From contig JAHFAA010000192.1 of the NCBI GenBank assembly GCA_023250775.1, positions 1 through 7,164 of the forward strand: a stretch of 7,164 nt of DNA, written 5' to 3'. Within the stretch, counting starts at the first letter, position 1, and every line of letters starts with the position of its first letter. This DNA comes from Bdellovibrionales bacterium (GTDB lineage: Bacteria > Bdellovibrionota > Bacteriovoracia > Bacteriovoracales > Bacteriovoracaceae). Below the pieces are notes generated by a model. It saw nothing but the letters and a program-made list of their open reading frames with translations, had not been told where the DNA came from and searched no databases. Position numbers and translations under genes: made by a program. This document shows positions 1-5,740 of this stretch, in pieces.

Positions 1-1240
1 GTTGAGCAGTTTTACTTAAGAGTTTCAGCTCCTGCCCGGGTTTCCCGAGCACAGAAACTGCGCCTTCAATTCCTAGAGCACTGTTGGCCCTCACAAGATG
101 ACTTTCTAATAGCTCATTCCAATTATATGACTTTTTTGAGTCAAGGCCTAAGGTTCGGTAGAAACTCTTGCTCGCCCATGTGATATTTTCTTTTGTATCT
201 GTAACCGCAGCCGCTGTTGTCATGTTCTCGGCCAAGAAGCAACTCAAGGTTGTGTTTTGCAATGGAGCTACATCGGAGAATGTTTGTTCAACGACTTTGG
301 GAGTGAGAGGGATGATTTGTTCTTTTGCCAGGACTCTTCGTGCAAAAAGACGACCAATTGTCATTGTCGCCATTCCAAGCAAAGCCAAAAATAGCATTAA
401 CGCAAGATTGGCAATATGCTCATGGCCCAAACGCTGGTAGGCATTCTGAATTCCAATAGCATCAGTAAGTCCCTCTTGAATGTTTGCAATATGGTTACTG
501 AGGCCAAAAATAACCGGCATTTGGGAGGCAACAAAAGAATTCTTATTTTGAAGAGCACCCACCTTATCAACCAACAATTCAGTGGGCGACACAAGCTTAT
601 TGCGATAATCACGAATCGCCCTTTCAAGGATCGTGCTTTTTGAATTAAGAGAATTAAAAGTATTTTTTGTGGTTGTGAAAATATCACTCAGAAAAACATA
701 TTGGGCATGGCCAACGGGCATTTTCGCAACTTTGGAAACTAAATCTTGAATGGCCTCAAATGATTTTCTTATTCCACTGAAAGCGATAACCGCCTCTGTA
801 CCTCGAAGATTAGGCGAAATAGTTTTGATTGTCTCATTAATCTTGGAAACATCGGTTTTGATGTCTTCCATCATTGTCGTGAAGGCCGTCATTTCACCTC
901 GTCCAGCGATATACTCATGATAGGCATCAAAAGAAGATTGTACTGCTGGTGAAGTTTGCGTGCCATTAGTTGATTTATAGTCTCGAAGGGTCGCACTTAA
1001 ATTCCTTAACTCTTGATAAGGTAAGGTCACTAGATTTTGCGGCCTAGTAAAACTTGCTAATTTATTTTGTAACTTTTCAAATTGAATCTGCCCTCTTCTA
1101 AGAGTGGACATTTCTTTTTCAATGTTTAGAATTTGAAAAGCGATGAGCGCGCTGGCAATAACGAGCCCTACTCCAGCTATGCGACCTATTCCAACCTTTA
1201 CCAATTCAAAGGGAGTCATCTCGCTATGAATTAATTTCAT
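1..1240 (-). CDS. PAS-containing two-transmembrane sensor protein, C-terminus cut by window edge
   Basis: Reading the minus strand from the ATG at 1240 gives an open frame of 413 codons with no stop, running off the left edge. Residues 16-38 form a first membrane segment (GVGLVIASALIAF core) and residues 276-296 a second (ALMLFLALLGMA). Between them lie about 235 mostly helical-looking residues, predicted to be periplasmic. After TM2 comes a short basic stretch (RRVLAKEQ) and then, from about residue 344, AAVTDTKENITWASKSFYR followed by TLGL, which matches the start of a PAS fold. I see no HAMP signature between TM2 and PAS. The output domain (kinase, GGDEF, chemoreceptor tail or other) lies outside the window, so the class is open. 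The start follows the upstream gene's TAG by 3 bases and has a GGAG at 1250-1253 inside that gene's end, so translational coupling is likely. The membrane-PAS reading is fairly secure; ligand and output are unknown. Confidence 0.82.
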   Translation of the reverse strand, partial: MKLIHSEMTPFELVKVGIGRIAGVGLVIASALIAFQILNIEKEMSTLRRGQIQFEKLQNKLASFTRPQNLVTLPYQELRNLSATLRDYKSTNGTQTSPAVQSSFDAYHEYIAGRGEMTAFTTMMEDIKTDVSKINETIKTISPNLRGTEAVIAFSGIRKSFEAIQDLVSKVAKMPVGHAQYVFLSDIFTTTKNTFNSLNSKSTILERAIRDYRNKLVSPTELLVDKVGALQNKNSFVASQMPVIFGLSNHIANIQEGLTDAIGIQNAYQRLGHEHIANLALMLFLALLGMATMTIGRLFARRVLAKEQIIPLTPKVVEQTFSDVAPLQNTTLSCFLAENMTTAAAVTDTKENITWASKSFYRTLGLDSKKSYNWNELLESHLVRANSALGIEGAVSVLGKPGQELKLLSKTAQ

Positions 1241-1243
1241 ATT

Positions 1244-2011
1244 CTACATCTCCAAAGGGATATTTGATTTTTGCCTGATCTTTGACTTTGTTGTTTTGTC
1301 CGGTTCTGCCTTTTTTTCCACAACTGGTGAATACACAAAGACAATGACAATAAATTCGGACGCCTCAAGCGTGCTTTTGTTGTGTTGTAGTTGGACTTTA
1401 ATTTCGTCAGTTTCTTCGCGACATTTTATTTGATAAAGAAATCTTAATACTTTGAGTTTGCTTTCTTGGTTGTGGCGCATTTCATCTAATGTTTGATTTG
1501 GCTTGAGTGCTTCTACATCTAATCCAAACAGGAGTGAACATCGCCCACTGGCGTTTACGGCTTCGGCGCTACCCCGATATTTCTGGGTAATACTCAATGA
1601 AAAAAAATCGGGATAATTTTTTAAAATACGACATACACCTTGAAAAAGCTTTCCCATTCCATCGGTATTTTTGGGAATGTTACTAAAAACAACATCGGCC
1701 TTGGAGGGAGCTATAAAGCGAATATTTTGTGTGAATTGTTCCCAATCACTTGTGTATCGAGTTGTGCCAGCATTTTGCTCTCGAACATTGCTTGAGGTGC
1801 GAAAATCGTTTGATTGTTTTTTCCAAAGCACAATTTCTTCTTCAATCCGTGAAGCAGTTTGAATTGGAGGTGGCGTTTGCTGGGTGTTTGTAACACTTTG
1901 AAGCAGGTCCTCATGTGCCAAGGTTTCAGCTAATCCCTCAACTTCTAAGAACTTTTTTCTAAGCTTGTTTACTTTTTCAGGAGAAGACGACTTACTATTT
2001 TGCTCAGGCAT
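1244..2011 (-). CDS. Conserved-looking soluble protein of unknown function, 255 aa
   Basis: I do not recognise this protein. It has no signal peptide and no convincing membrane segment, so it is probably cytoplasmic. The first 80 or so residues are polar and helix-prone with a TPPP break. A more ordered core follows, roughly residues 90-235 counted from the chosen start, alternating predicted strands and helices, with recognisable pieces such as ADVVFSNIPKN, CSLLFGLDVEAL and the hydrophobic strand EFIVIVFVYSPV. The last 25 residues are a basic tail rich in Lys. An ATG five codons upstream (2026) is in frame, but it lacks a ribosome site, whereas the ATG at 2011 has GAGGTG just before it; I therefore use 2011. 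The gene lies between the barrel-linker gene (81 bases upstream) and the PAS sensor gene (3 bases downstream), so a role with that sensor is plausible but unproven. Confidence 0.75.
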   Translation of the reverse strand: MPEQNSKSSSPEKVNKLRKKFLEVEGLAETLAHEDLLQSVTNTQQTPPPIQTASRIEEEIVLWKKQSNDFRTSSNVREQNAGTTRYTSDWEQFTQNIRFIAPSKADVVFSNIPKNTDGMGKLFQGVCRILKNYPDFFSLSITQKYRGSAEAVNASGRCSLLFGLDVEALKPNQTLDEMRHNQESKLKVLRFLYQIKCREETDEIKVQLQHNKSTLEASEFIVIVFVYSPVVEKKAEPDKTTKSKIRQKSNIPLEM

Positions 2012-2015
2012 GAGA

Positions 2016-2021
2016 CACCTC
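2016..2021 (-). promoter_or_regulatory. Ribosome binding site deciding the start at 2011
   Basis: On the minus strand GAGGTG lies 4 bases before the ATG at 2011 and is complementary to the 16S rRNA anti-Shine-Dalgarno tail. The alternative in-frame ATG at 2026 is preceded by AT-rich sequence without such a motif, and this GAGGTG would lie inside its coding region. Confidence 0.6.
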
Positions 2022-2092
2022 ACCATAAGTATTATTTCATAGGGAACTTTTTAATGCAGTTAGGCCATTTTTGCCCATTTCAGCAGACGAGA

Positions 2093-3916
2093 TCAGAGAG
2101 GCATAACAACAGAGGCGTAAGAGGTTGTTTGTTCGTTAACAAGTTTGCTCAGGCCTTGAGACTGCATTCTTGCCTTTTGGGCAAGCAATTCTAGAAAAGC
2201 ACCTCGCCATAGTTCTAGGCGCATCCCGACCTCCACTCTACTTCCATCGATGTTCACAGATTTGCCGTTTCCGCCATAGGTGGTGGTTCCAGCAAAAGTT
2301 CTCGCCATCCCACCTAACAAGGCAAAAATTCGCCAGCCCATATTAAAACGAACTTCAGCATCACCCTTATACCAGAGCAATTTATTTTCATTTACCGCCA
2401 AACCTCCACCTTGCGTGTTGAGGTTAACGAAGGCCTGGGTTTCATATTCGAAACCGGCACTGGGATAGAAACGTAAAACGGGAATGGAAAGAAGATAACC
2501 AAGGCCCAATTGCTTCATGCCTGGAACACTATACTGACCGCTGTCCACGACTTGTGTCATGCGAAGATGAATCATCAATGCATCTTCCGATTTTCTATCA
2601 AAATGGATGGCAGCAGTTCCGTTAAATCCAATATGGGTGAAAGTATTATTCACGGTAATGAGATCAGTACTGTTGACCTGCTGGACGAGGACGTCGAAAC
2701 CCATGGTATAGGTTTTGAGTGCCTTGAGTGATTGGGTATTTGGTGATGCTGGTGGTTGAACGGCTTGGGCCACTAATTCAAACTTACTGGCTTCGCCCTC
2801 AATTTCCTTCTTCTTTTGATCATCCTCTTTTTGCTCCTCTTCTTTTTTAATTTCATCCTCTAAGGTTTTTTTCTTTTTTTTTAATTTGGCCAAATGAGCA
2901 GCTATTTCAGTTTGGATGGACTCGGCGAGATCTATTTCGGGTTTTTCAGGCTTCTCGGGTTTAGCAACTTTTTCTGGCTCATCTTCTGGTTTAGGAGGTG
3001 TCGGTGCTGCAGCAGTACCGGCCTTTTTTGGGGCACCGCTATTTGAAGATTCTTCGCTGCTCTTATCTTTATTGCCCTCTTCTTCTTTTTCTTGAGGAGG
3101 TTTGGCGGTCTTGGTTTTTTTAGGTGGAATGACAATTTCCGGAGGAATTTTTGGTGGCACTATATTCGGAGCCGGAATCGAAGGACCCTTTTTATTTTTT
3201 TCTATTTTTTCCTCGACCTTTTTGTTGGGATCTTTGTCGGCCTTTGCTTTGTCTGCGGCCTTCTTATTTGCCTCAGCGCTTTTTTCATCTCCGTTATCTT
3301 TGTCAGTCCCATTCTCGGCCTCAAGTGGATTTTTTTTAGCGGCAGCTTTTTTTTGCGCCATCTCTTTTCCATAGAAAACTTCATAGAGCATAACTCGCGT
3401 GGTATATTGAAGATGGCGATCAAAAACTCGCTCGCGATGAGATTCTGTCACCAGCTTTCCAGTCTTGCCGTTAAACAGGAAATAATCTAAATCAAAACCT
3501 TTTTGATTATCTCCCCAGTGAACCTCTTTGCCTCGGAGATGCAGCTCAAAGAACAGATAGTTGGCATCACGAAAAGCTTGAGTTGAGCTAAAGACCAGCT
3601 CGAACTTTTGGGTTCGAATAATTTCATCCATGGCAACTTTTAAAATTTCTGCACGAGGATAGCTGCCCTTGGTTTCAAAATCGGGACCCTTCACAGCAAT
3701 ATAAGCTAGCTGGGGATCTTTTTTTGGATCTACTTTATTTTTGGAGGAACCTTCACTGTCGGAAGACTGGGGAGAGCCGCTATTTCCTTCAAGGGCCGTA
3801 GTCGCGGAATCTTTTTGCTCACTGGGACCACCAAAGCCGTAGGTCACAGAGGCATAAAAAGTGAACGCCCAATAGACCAAGCAAAAAAATAAGATATTTT
3901 TCCAATATGCAGCCAT
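2093..3916 (-). CDS. Envelope protein: N-terminal domain, long Lys/Glu/Pro linker, C-terminal beta-barrel-like domain
   Basis: 607 residues. Residues 7-27 are a hydrophobic signal peptide or anchor (ILFFCLVYWAFTF); the cleavage site is poor, so it may stay membrane-anchored. A Ser/Gly-rich spacer (31-66) leads to a compact domain at about 68-183 with the order helix (AEILKVAMDEII), strand (KFELVFS), strand (NYLFFELHLRG), strand (YFLFNGKTGKLV), helix. This order loosely resembles TolB-N or CsgG-like periplasmic domains. Residues 184-395 are low-complexity linker: Ala/Lys repeats, proline pieces (PPKIPPEIVIPP), KPEKPEKPE at 319-327 and a charged helix at 330-375. Residues 400-607 alternate polar and hydrophobic residues in strand-length blocks, with Gly/aromatic-rich turns, as in outer-membrane barrels of about 8-10 strands. 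The last residue is Leu rather than the usual Phe or Trp. It is probably the first gene of the minus-strand cluster. The start ATG has only a weak ribosome site. Specific function unknown. Confidence 0.82.
   Translation of the reverse strand: MAAYWKNILFFCLVYWAFTFYASVTYGFGGPSEQKDSATTALEGNSGSPQSSDSEGSSKNKVDPKKDPQLAYIAVKGPDFETKGSYPRAEILKVAMDEIIRTQKFELVFSSTQAFRDANYLFFELHLRGKEVHWGDNQKGFDLDYFLFNGKTGKLVTESHRERVFDRHLQYTTRVMLYEVFYGKEMAQKKAAAKKNPLEAENGTDKDNGDEKSAEANKKAADKAKADKDPNKKVEEKIEKNKKGPSIPAPNIVPPKIPPEIVIPPKKTKTAKPPQEKEEEGNKDKSSEESSNSGAPKKAGTAAAPTPPKPEDEPEKVAKPEKPEKPEIDLAESIQTEIAAHLAKLKKKKKTLEDEIKKEEEQKEDDQKKKEIEGEASKFELVAQAVQPPASPNTQSLKALKTYTMGFDVLVQQVNSTDLITVNNTFTHIGFNGTAAIHFDRKSEDALMIHLRMTQVVDSGQYSVPGMKQLGLGYLLSIPVLRFYPSAGFEYETQAFVNLNTQGGGLAVNENKLLWYKGDAEVRFNMGWRIFALLGGMARTFAGTTTYGGNGKSVNIDGSRVEVGMRLELWRGAFLELLAQKARMQSQGLSKLVNEQTTSYASVVMPL
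2866..2882 (-). repeat. A9-G-A7 homopurine tract with an in-frame A_AAA_AAG slippery heptamer
   Basis: On the coding strand of the envelope gene the codons TTA AAA AAA AAG AAA AAA ACC give nine A, one G and seven A. The heptamer A_AAA_AAG (2873-2879) sits in the frame needed for -1 slippage, as in the dnaX signal. A slip to -1 would add six residues and stop at a TGA (2853-2855), giving a product of about 354 residues without the barrel domain. A +1 shift also stops quickly. No clear upstream ribosome-like booster is visible. The tract is a fact; its use as a switch is inference. Confidence 0.55.
3330..3354 (-). repeat. Two A8 homopolymer runs in the linker coding region
   Basis: Two runs of eight A on the coding strand (3347-3354 and 3330-3337) are separated by nine bases and encode the Ala/Lys stretch KKAAAKK near residues 189-195 of the envelope protein. 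They are candidates for replication or transcription slippage, although AAA-biased lysine codons alone could produce them. Confidence 0.5.
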
Positions 3917-3934
3917 TATCTTTATTTTAGCCAG

Positions 3935-3962
3935 GTTATGTGTAGAAGAGGGACTGTGGCAA
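3935..3962 (-). promoter_or_regulatory. Candidate sigma-70-type promoter for the minus-strand cluster
   Basis: The minus strand has TTGCCA (3957-3962, 5 of 6 to TTGACA), a 16-base spacer and CATAAC (3935-3940, 4 of 6 to TATAAT). Transcription would begin near 3928, leaving a leader of only about 12 bases before the ATG at 3916, which agrees with the weak ribosome site there. This is pattern matching in AT-rich DNA and should be taken as tentative. Confidence 0.3.
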
Positions 3963-4008
3963 TTTTTGCAACTCTATGTCTGACTATTTTATTTCAAATT
4001 GACAAAAC

Positions 4009-4035
4009 TAAATGATCTCCAAAAGTTACCGATAA
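4009..4035 (+). promoter_or_regulatory. Sigma-28 (FliA) type flagellar promoter for motAB
   Basis: TAAA at 4009-4012, exactly 15 bases, then ACCGATAA at 4028-4035. The established FliA consensus is TAAA-N15-GCCGATAA, so the -35 core is perfect, the spacing is exact and the -10 matches 7 of 8. Transcription would start around 4042, leaving a leader of about 28 bases that includes the AAGGG ribosome site at 4057-4061 before the motA ATG. Placement directly ahead of stator genes, a classic late flagellar target, makes a chance match unlikely. Confidence 0.75.
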
Positions 4036-4069
4036 ACTTCCAGCAATCACCTTATTAAGGGCAGCGTTT

Positions 4070-4858
4070 ATGAGTATCACCTCCCTCATCGGACTCAGTC
4101 TATCACTGGTTGTATTTTACTTCGGGTTAGTTTTGGCCTCCCCGAATATTGGAATCTTCCTAGACTACCCATCGGCCTTCATCGTGTTTGGGGGAACTTT
4201 TGCTTCAGCGGCGATCAGTTACAAAATTAGTCACATGGTGACTCTGTTTAAAATTTTTCTAAGACACGTCACTGGTGGTTATAAGGTAGATTACGCAGGC
4301 GTAATTGCTGAAATCATGAAAATTGGCGATGCCTATCGGCGAGGAGAATCTCTTGAGGCCCACATCAATAAGGTTTCTGACCATTTCCTCAAAGAAGCGC
4401 TCGAACTTATTAACGATGGTATTCTAGAGAGCGAGCATCTGATCCGCATCCTTACCGATCGTGCTAACAACATGAACTACATGCATCTTGAGGATGCCAC
4501 CAAAATTAAAACTCTCGCCCAATATCCTCCAGCTTTTGGTGCGCTTGGAACTACAATCGGGATGATTGTTCTCTTGGCCAACCTAGGTGGAGAAGATGCT
4601 ATTAAGATGGTTGGTCCTGCCATGGGTATCTGCCTTATTACAACTCTCTATGGTAGTGCGACGGCCAACATGCTTATTGTTCCTGTGGCGGAAAATTTAA
4701 TTGAGGCCTCCAAAGTTGGTCACGTAAAAAATTTGATTATTATTGAAGGCATCAAACACCTTCTCAACAAATCAAACCCAATTGTCGTGGCAGAAGAATT
4801 AAATTCTTATCTGCCGCCGAGTGCACGTTTGGATTGGAAAGAAATTATCGGCAAGTAG
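4070..4858 (+). CDS. motA: MotA, flagellar stator ion-channel subunit
   Basis: 262 residues, typical for the MotA/PomA family. MotA forms the inner-membrane ring around a MotB dimer and, driven by ion flow, pushes on the rotor protein FliG. Four membrane segments are visible: about 4-24, 33-50, 154-172 and 182-206. The large cytoplasmic loop between TM2 and TM3 carries the charged stretch YRRGESLEAH (89-98), in the region where MotA contacts FliG. TM3 starts with YPPAFGALGTTIG (152-164) and TM4 with VGPAMGI (181-187); P153/P154 and P183 are candidates for the two functionally essential prolines of the family. TM4 contains TTLYG (191-195), seen in many PomA/MotP-like proteins, but ion choice cannot be decided from this. 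The ATG has AAGGG 8 bases upstream. It lies 6 bases before motB and is probably co-transcribed with it from the sigma-28-type promoter. Confidence 0.96.
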   Translation: MSITSLIGLSLSLVVFYFGLVLASPNIGIFLDYPSAFIVFGGTFASAAISYKISHMVTLFKIFLRHVTGGYKVDYAGVIAEIMKIGDAYRRGESLEAHINKVSDHFLKEALELINDGILESEHLIRILTDRANNMNYMHLEDATKIKTLAQYPPAFGALGTTIGMIVLLANLGGEDAIKMVGPAMGICLITTLYGSATANMLIVPVAENLIEASKVGHVKNLIIIEGIKHLLNKSNPIVVAEELNSYLPPSARLDWKEIIGK

Positions 4859-4864
4859 GAAATT

Positions 4865-5596
4865 ATGGGTGATCTAGGTTCAAATAAACCAGCCTCTTTT
4901 GATACAAGCTTGCTATGGCTGGTTACTTATGCGGACATGATGACTCTCATTTGCTGTTTCTTCATTCTCATGATGGTGTTTGCAAACTATGATCCACCTG
5001 GTGCAACTAAAAAAATAGAAGAAATTGCCAAAGCCTTTAATAAGGACAAGTACAAAAGTTCCAATACCAAATTTACACAGCTACAAGAAGAAGTCGCCAA
5101 GCATCCAGAGCTCAAGGAGTTAACCAAAACATCGATCATAGATGGCGCACTGGTTGTGACTTTTAGTGGCAGCATTATGTTTGATAAAGATTCATTTGAC
5201 TTAACAGATGACAGTCGTTTCCTGCTCGACTCTTTGATCGATTTGATAAAAGTTAAAGATGCCAATTATCGAATTTTGGTTGAAGGTCACGACGATAATC
5301 AGCCCATCGGAAAAGAGAGTAAATTTTCTACTCACTGGGGTTTGAGCGCGGCGCGAGCAGCTGCTGTTGTTAGCCGCTTTGAATATTTTGGTTTTGATCC
5401 ACGTAACCTTGCTGCAATTGGTTTGGCCGATACGAAGCCTCTTGCCCCGAACGAAGATGATAAGGGTGACCCTATTCCTGAAAATATGCGTTTAAATCGT
5501 CGTATTGTCATAAAAGTTTTAGAGCCCATAAATAAAACTAAATCATTCAGGATGGGCCTGGGAGTTTATTTCACCAACGACAATAAAGGTGAATAG
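4865..5596 (+). CDS. motB: MotB, flagellar stator peptidoglycan-anchoring subunit
   Basis: 243 residues, shorter than the 308 of E. coli MotB mainly because of a short linker. MotB carries the ion-binding aspartate of the stator channel and fixes the stator to peptidoglycan. The single membrane segment (about 16-40) contains WLVTYADMMTL, with D24 as the ion-binding Asp equivalent to E. coli D32. The segment after it (NYDPPGATKKIEEIAKAF) is in the place of the plug helix. Residues about 95-218 form the OmpA-like domain: VEGHDDNQPI (139-148), LSAARAAAV (160-168), GFDPRNL (176-182) and LNRRIVIKV (210-218). By alignment to OmpA-like domains, D178 and R213 are the likely diaminopimelate contacts. 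The usual HTDN is HDDN here. The cysteine pair C30-C31 in the membrane segment is mildly unusual. The ribosome site AGGA is formed across the motA stop codon. Confidence 0.95.
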   Translation: MGDLGSNKPASFDTSLLWLVTYADMMTLICCFFILMMVFANYDPPGATKKIEEIAKAFNKDKYKSSNTKFTQLQEEVAKHPELKELTKTSIIDGALVVTFSGSIMFDKDSFDLTDDSRFLLDSLIDLIKVKDANYRILVEGHDDNQPIGKESKFSTHWGLSAARAAAVVSRFEYFGFDPRNLAAIGLADTKPLAPNEDDKGDPIPENMRLNRRIVIKVLEPINKTKSFRMGLGVYFTNDNKGE

Positions 5597-5666
5597 CTCA
5601 GGCCACTGCTAGGCGCATCACTTTCTTGATAAAAAGCATTCAATATCAACGACATCTCAACGCACA

Positions 5667-5689
5667 GAGTAGGGAAATTACACCCGCTC
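5667..5689. other. Imperfect inverted repeat in the 144-base motB-maeB gap
   Basis: GAGTAGGG (5667-5674) and CCCGCTC (5683-5689) can pair imperfectly across an 8-base loop. No T-run follows, so it is not a good terminator. A TAGAAT -10-like hexamer (5695-5700) lies just downstream, so the repeat could be an operator for maeB, but no good -35 accompanies that hexamer. Nothing else recognisable is seen in 5597-5740. Confidence 0.2.
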
Positions 5690-5740
5690 AGAGTTAGAAT
5701 GCCCTCCACCAAAATATTTATTTGAACGAAGGATTTTCAC

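Noticed and set aside
168..687. Small open frames on both strands in the left part of the window
   Set aside because: They lie inside the continuous minus-strand PAS sensor frame, in other frames, and show no domain or ribosome site.
2012..2026. Start of the 260-residue version at ATG 2026
   Set aside because: No ribosome site precedes it, while GAGGTG sits correctly for the ATG at 2011.
2041..2092. Possible terminator or sigma-54 promoter between the barrel gene and the orphan gene
   Set aside because: GGGCAAAAATGGCC pairs poorly and has no T-run in the right place; the GG and GC spacing of TGGCCTAACTGC is 7 rather than the 10 needed for sigma-54.
2884..2895. 12-base perfect palindrome ATTTGGCCAAAT next to the A-tract
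   Set aside because: It lies inside coding sequence, is too short and AT-rich for a stable hairpin, and is not followed by a T-run on the transcribed strand.
3092..3490. Long plus-strand open frames opposite the linker of the envelope gene
   Set aside because: They are antisense to low-complexity Lys/Glu/Pro codons, so they read as Phe/Leu-rich pseudo-membrane sequences. They have no ribosome site, overlap each other in different frames, and the minus-strand gene spans the whole region.
3999..4004. Perfect TTGACA as a sigma-70 -35 box for motA
   Set aside because: No -10-like hexamer lies 16-18 bases downstream; the only one, GATAAA, is 26 bases away and is better explained as part of the sigma-28 -10 element.
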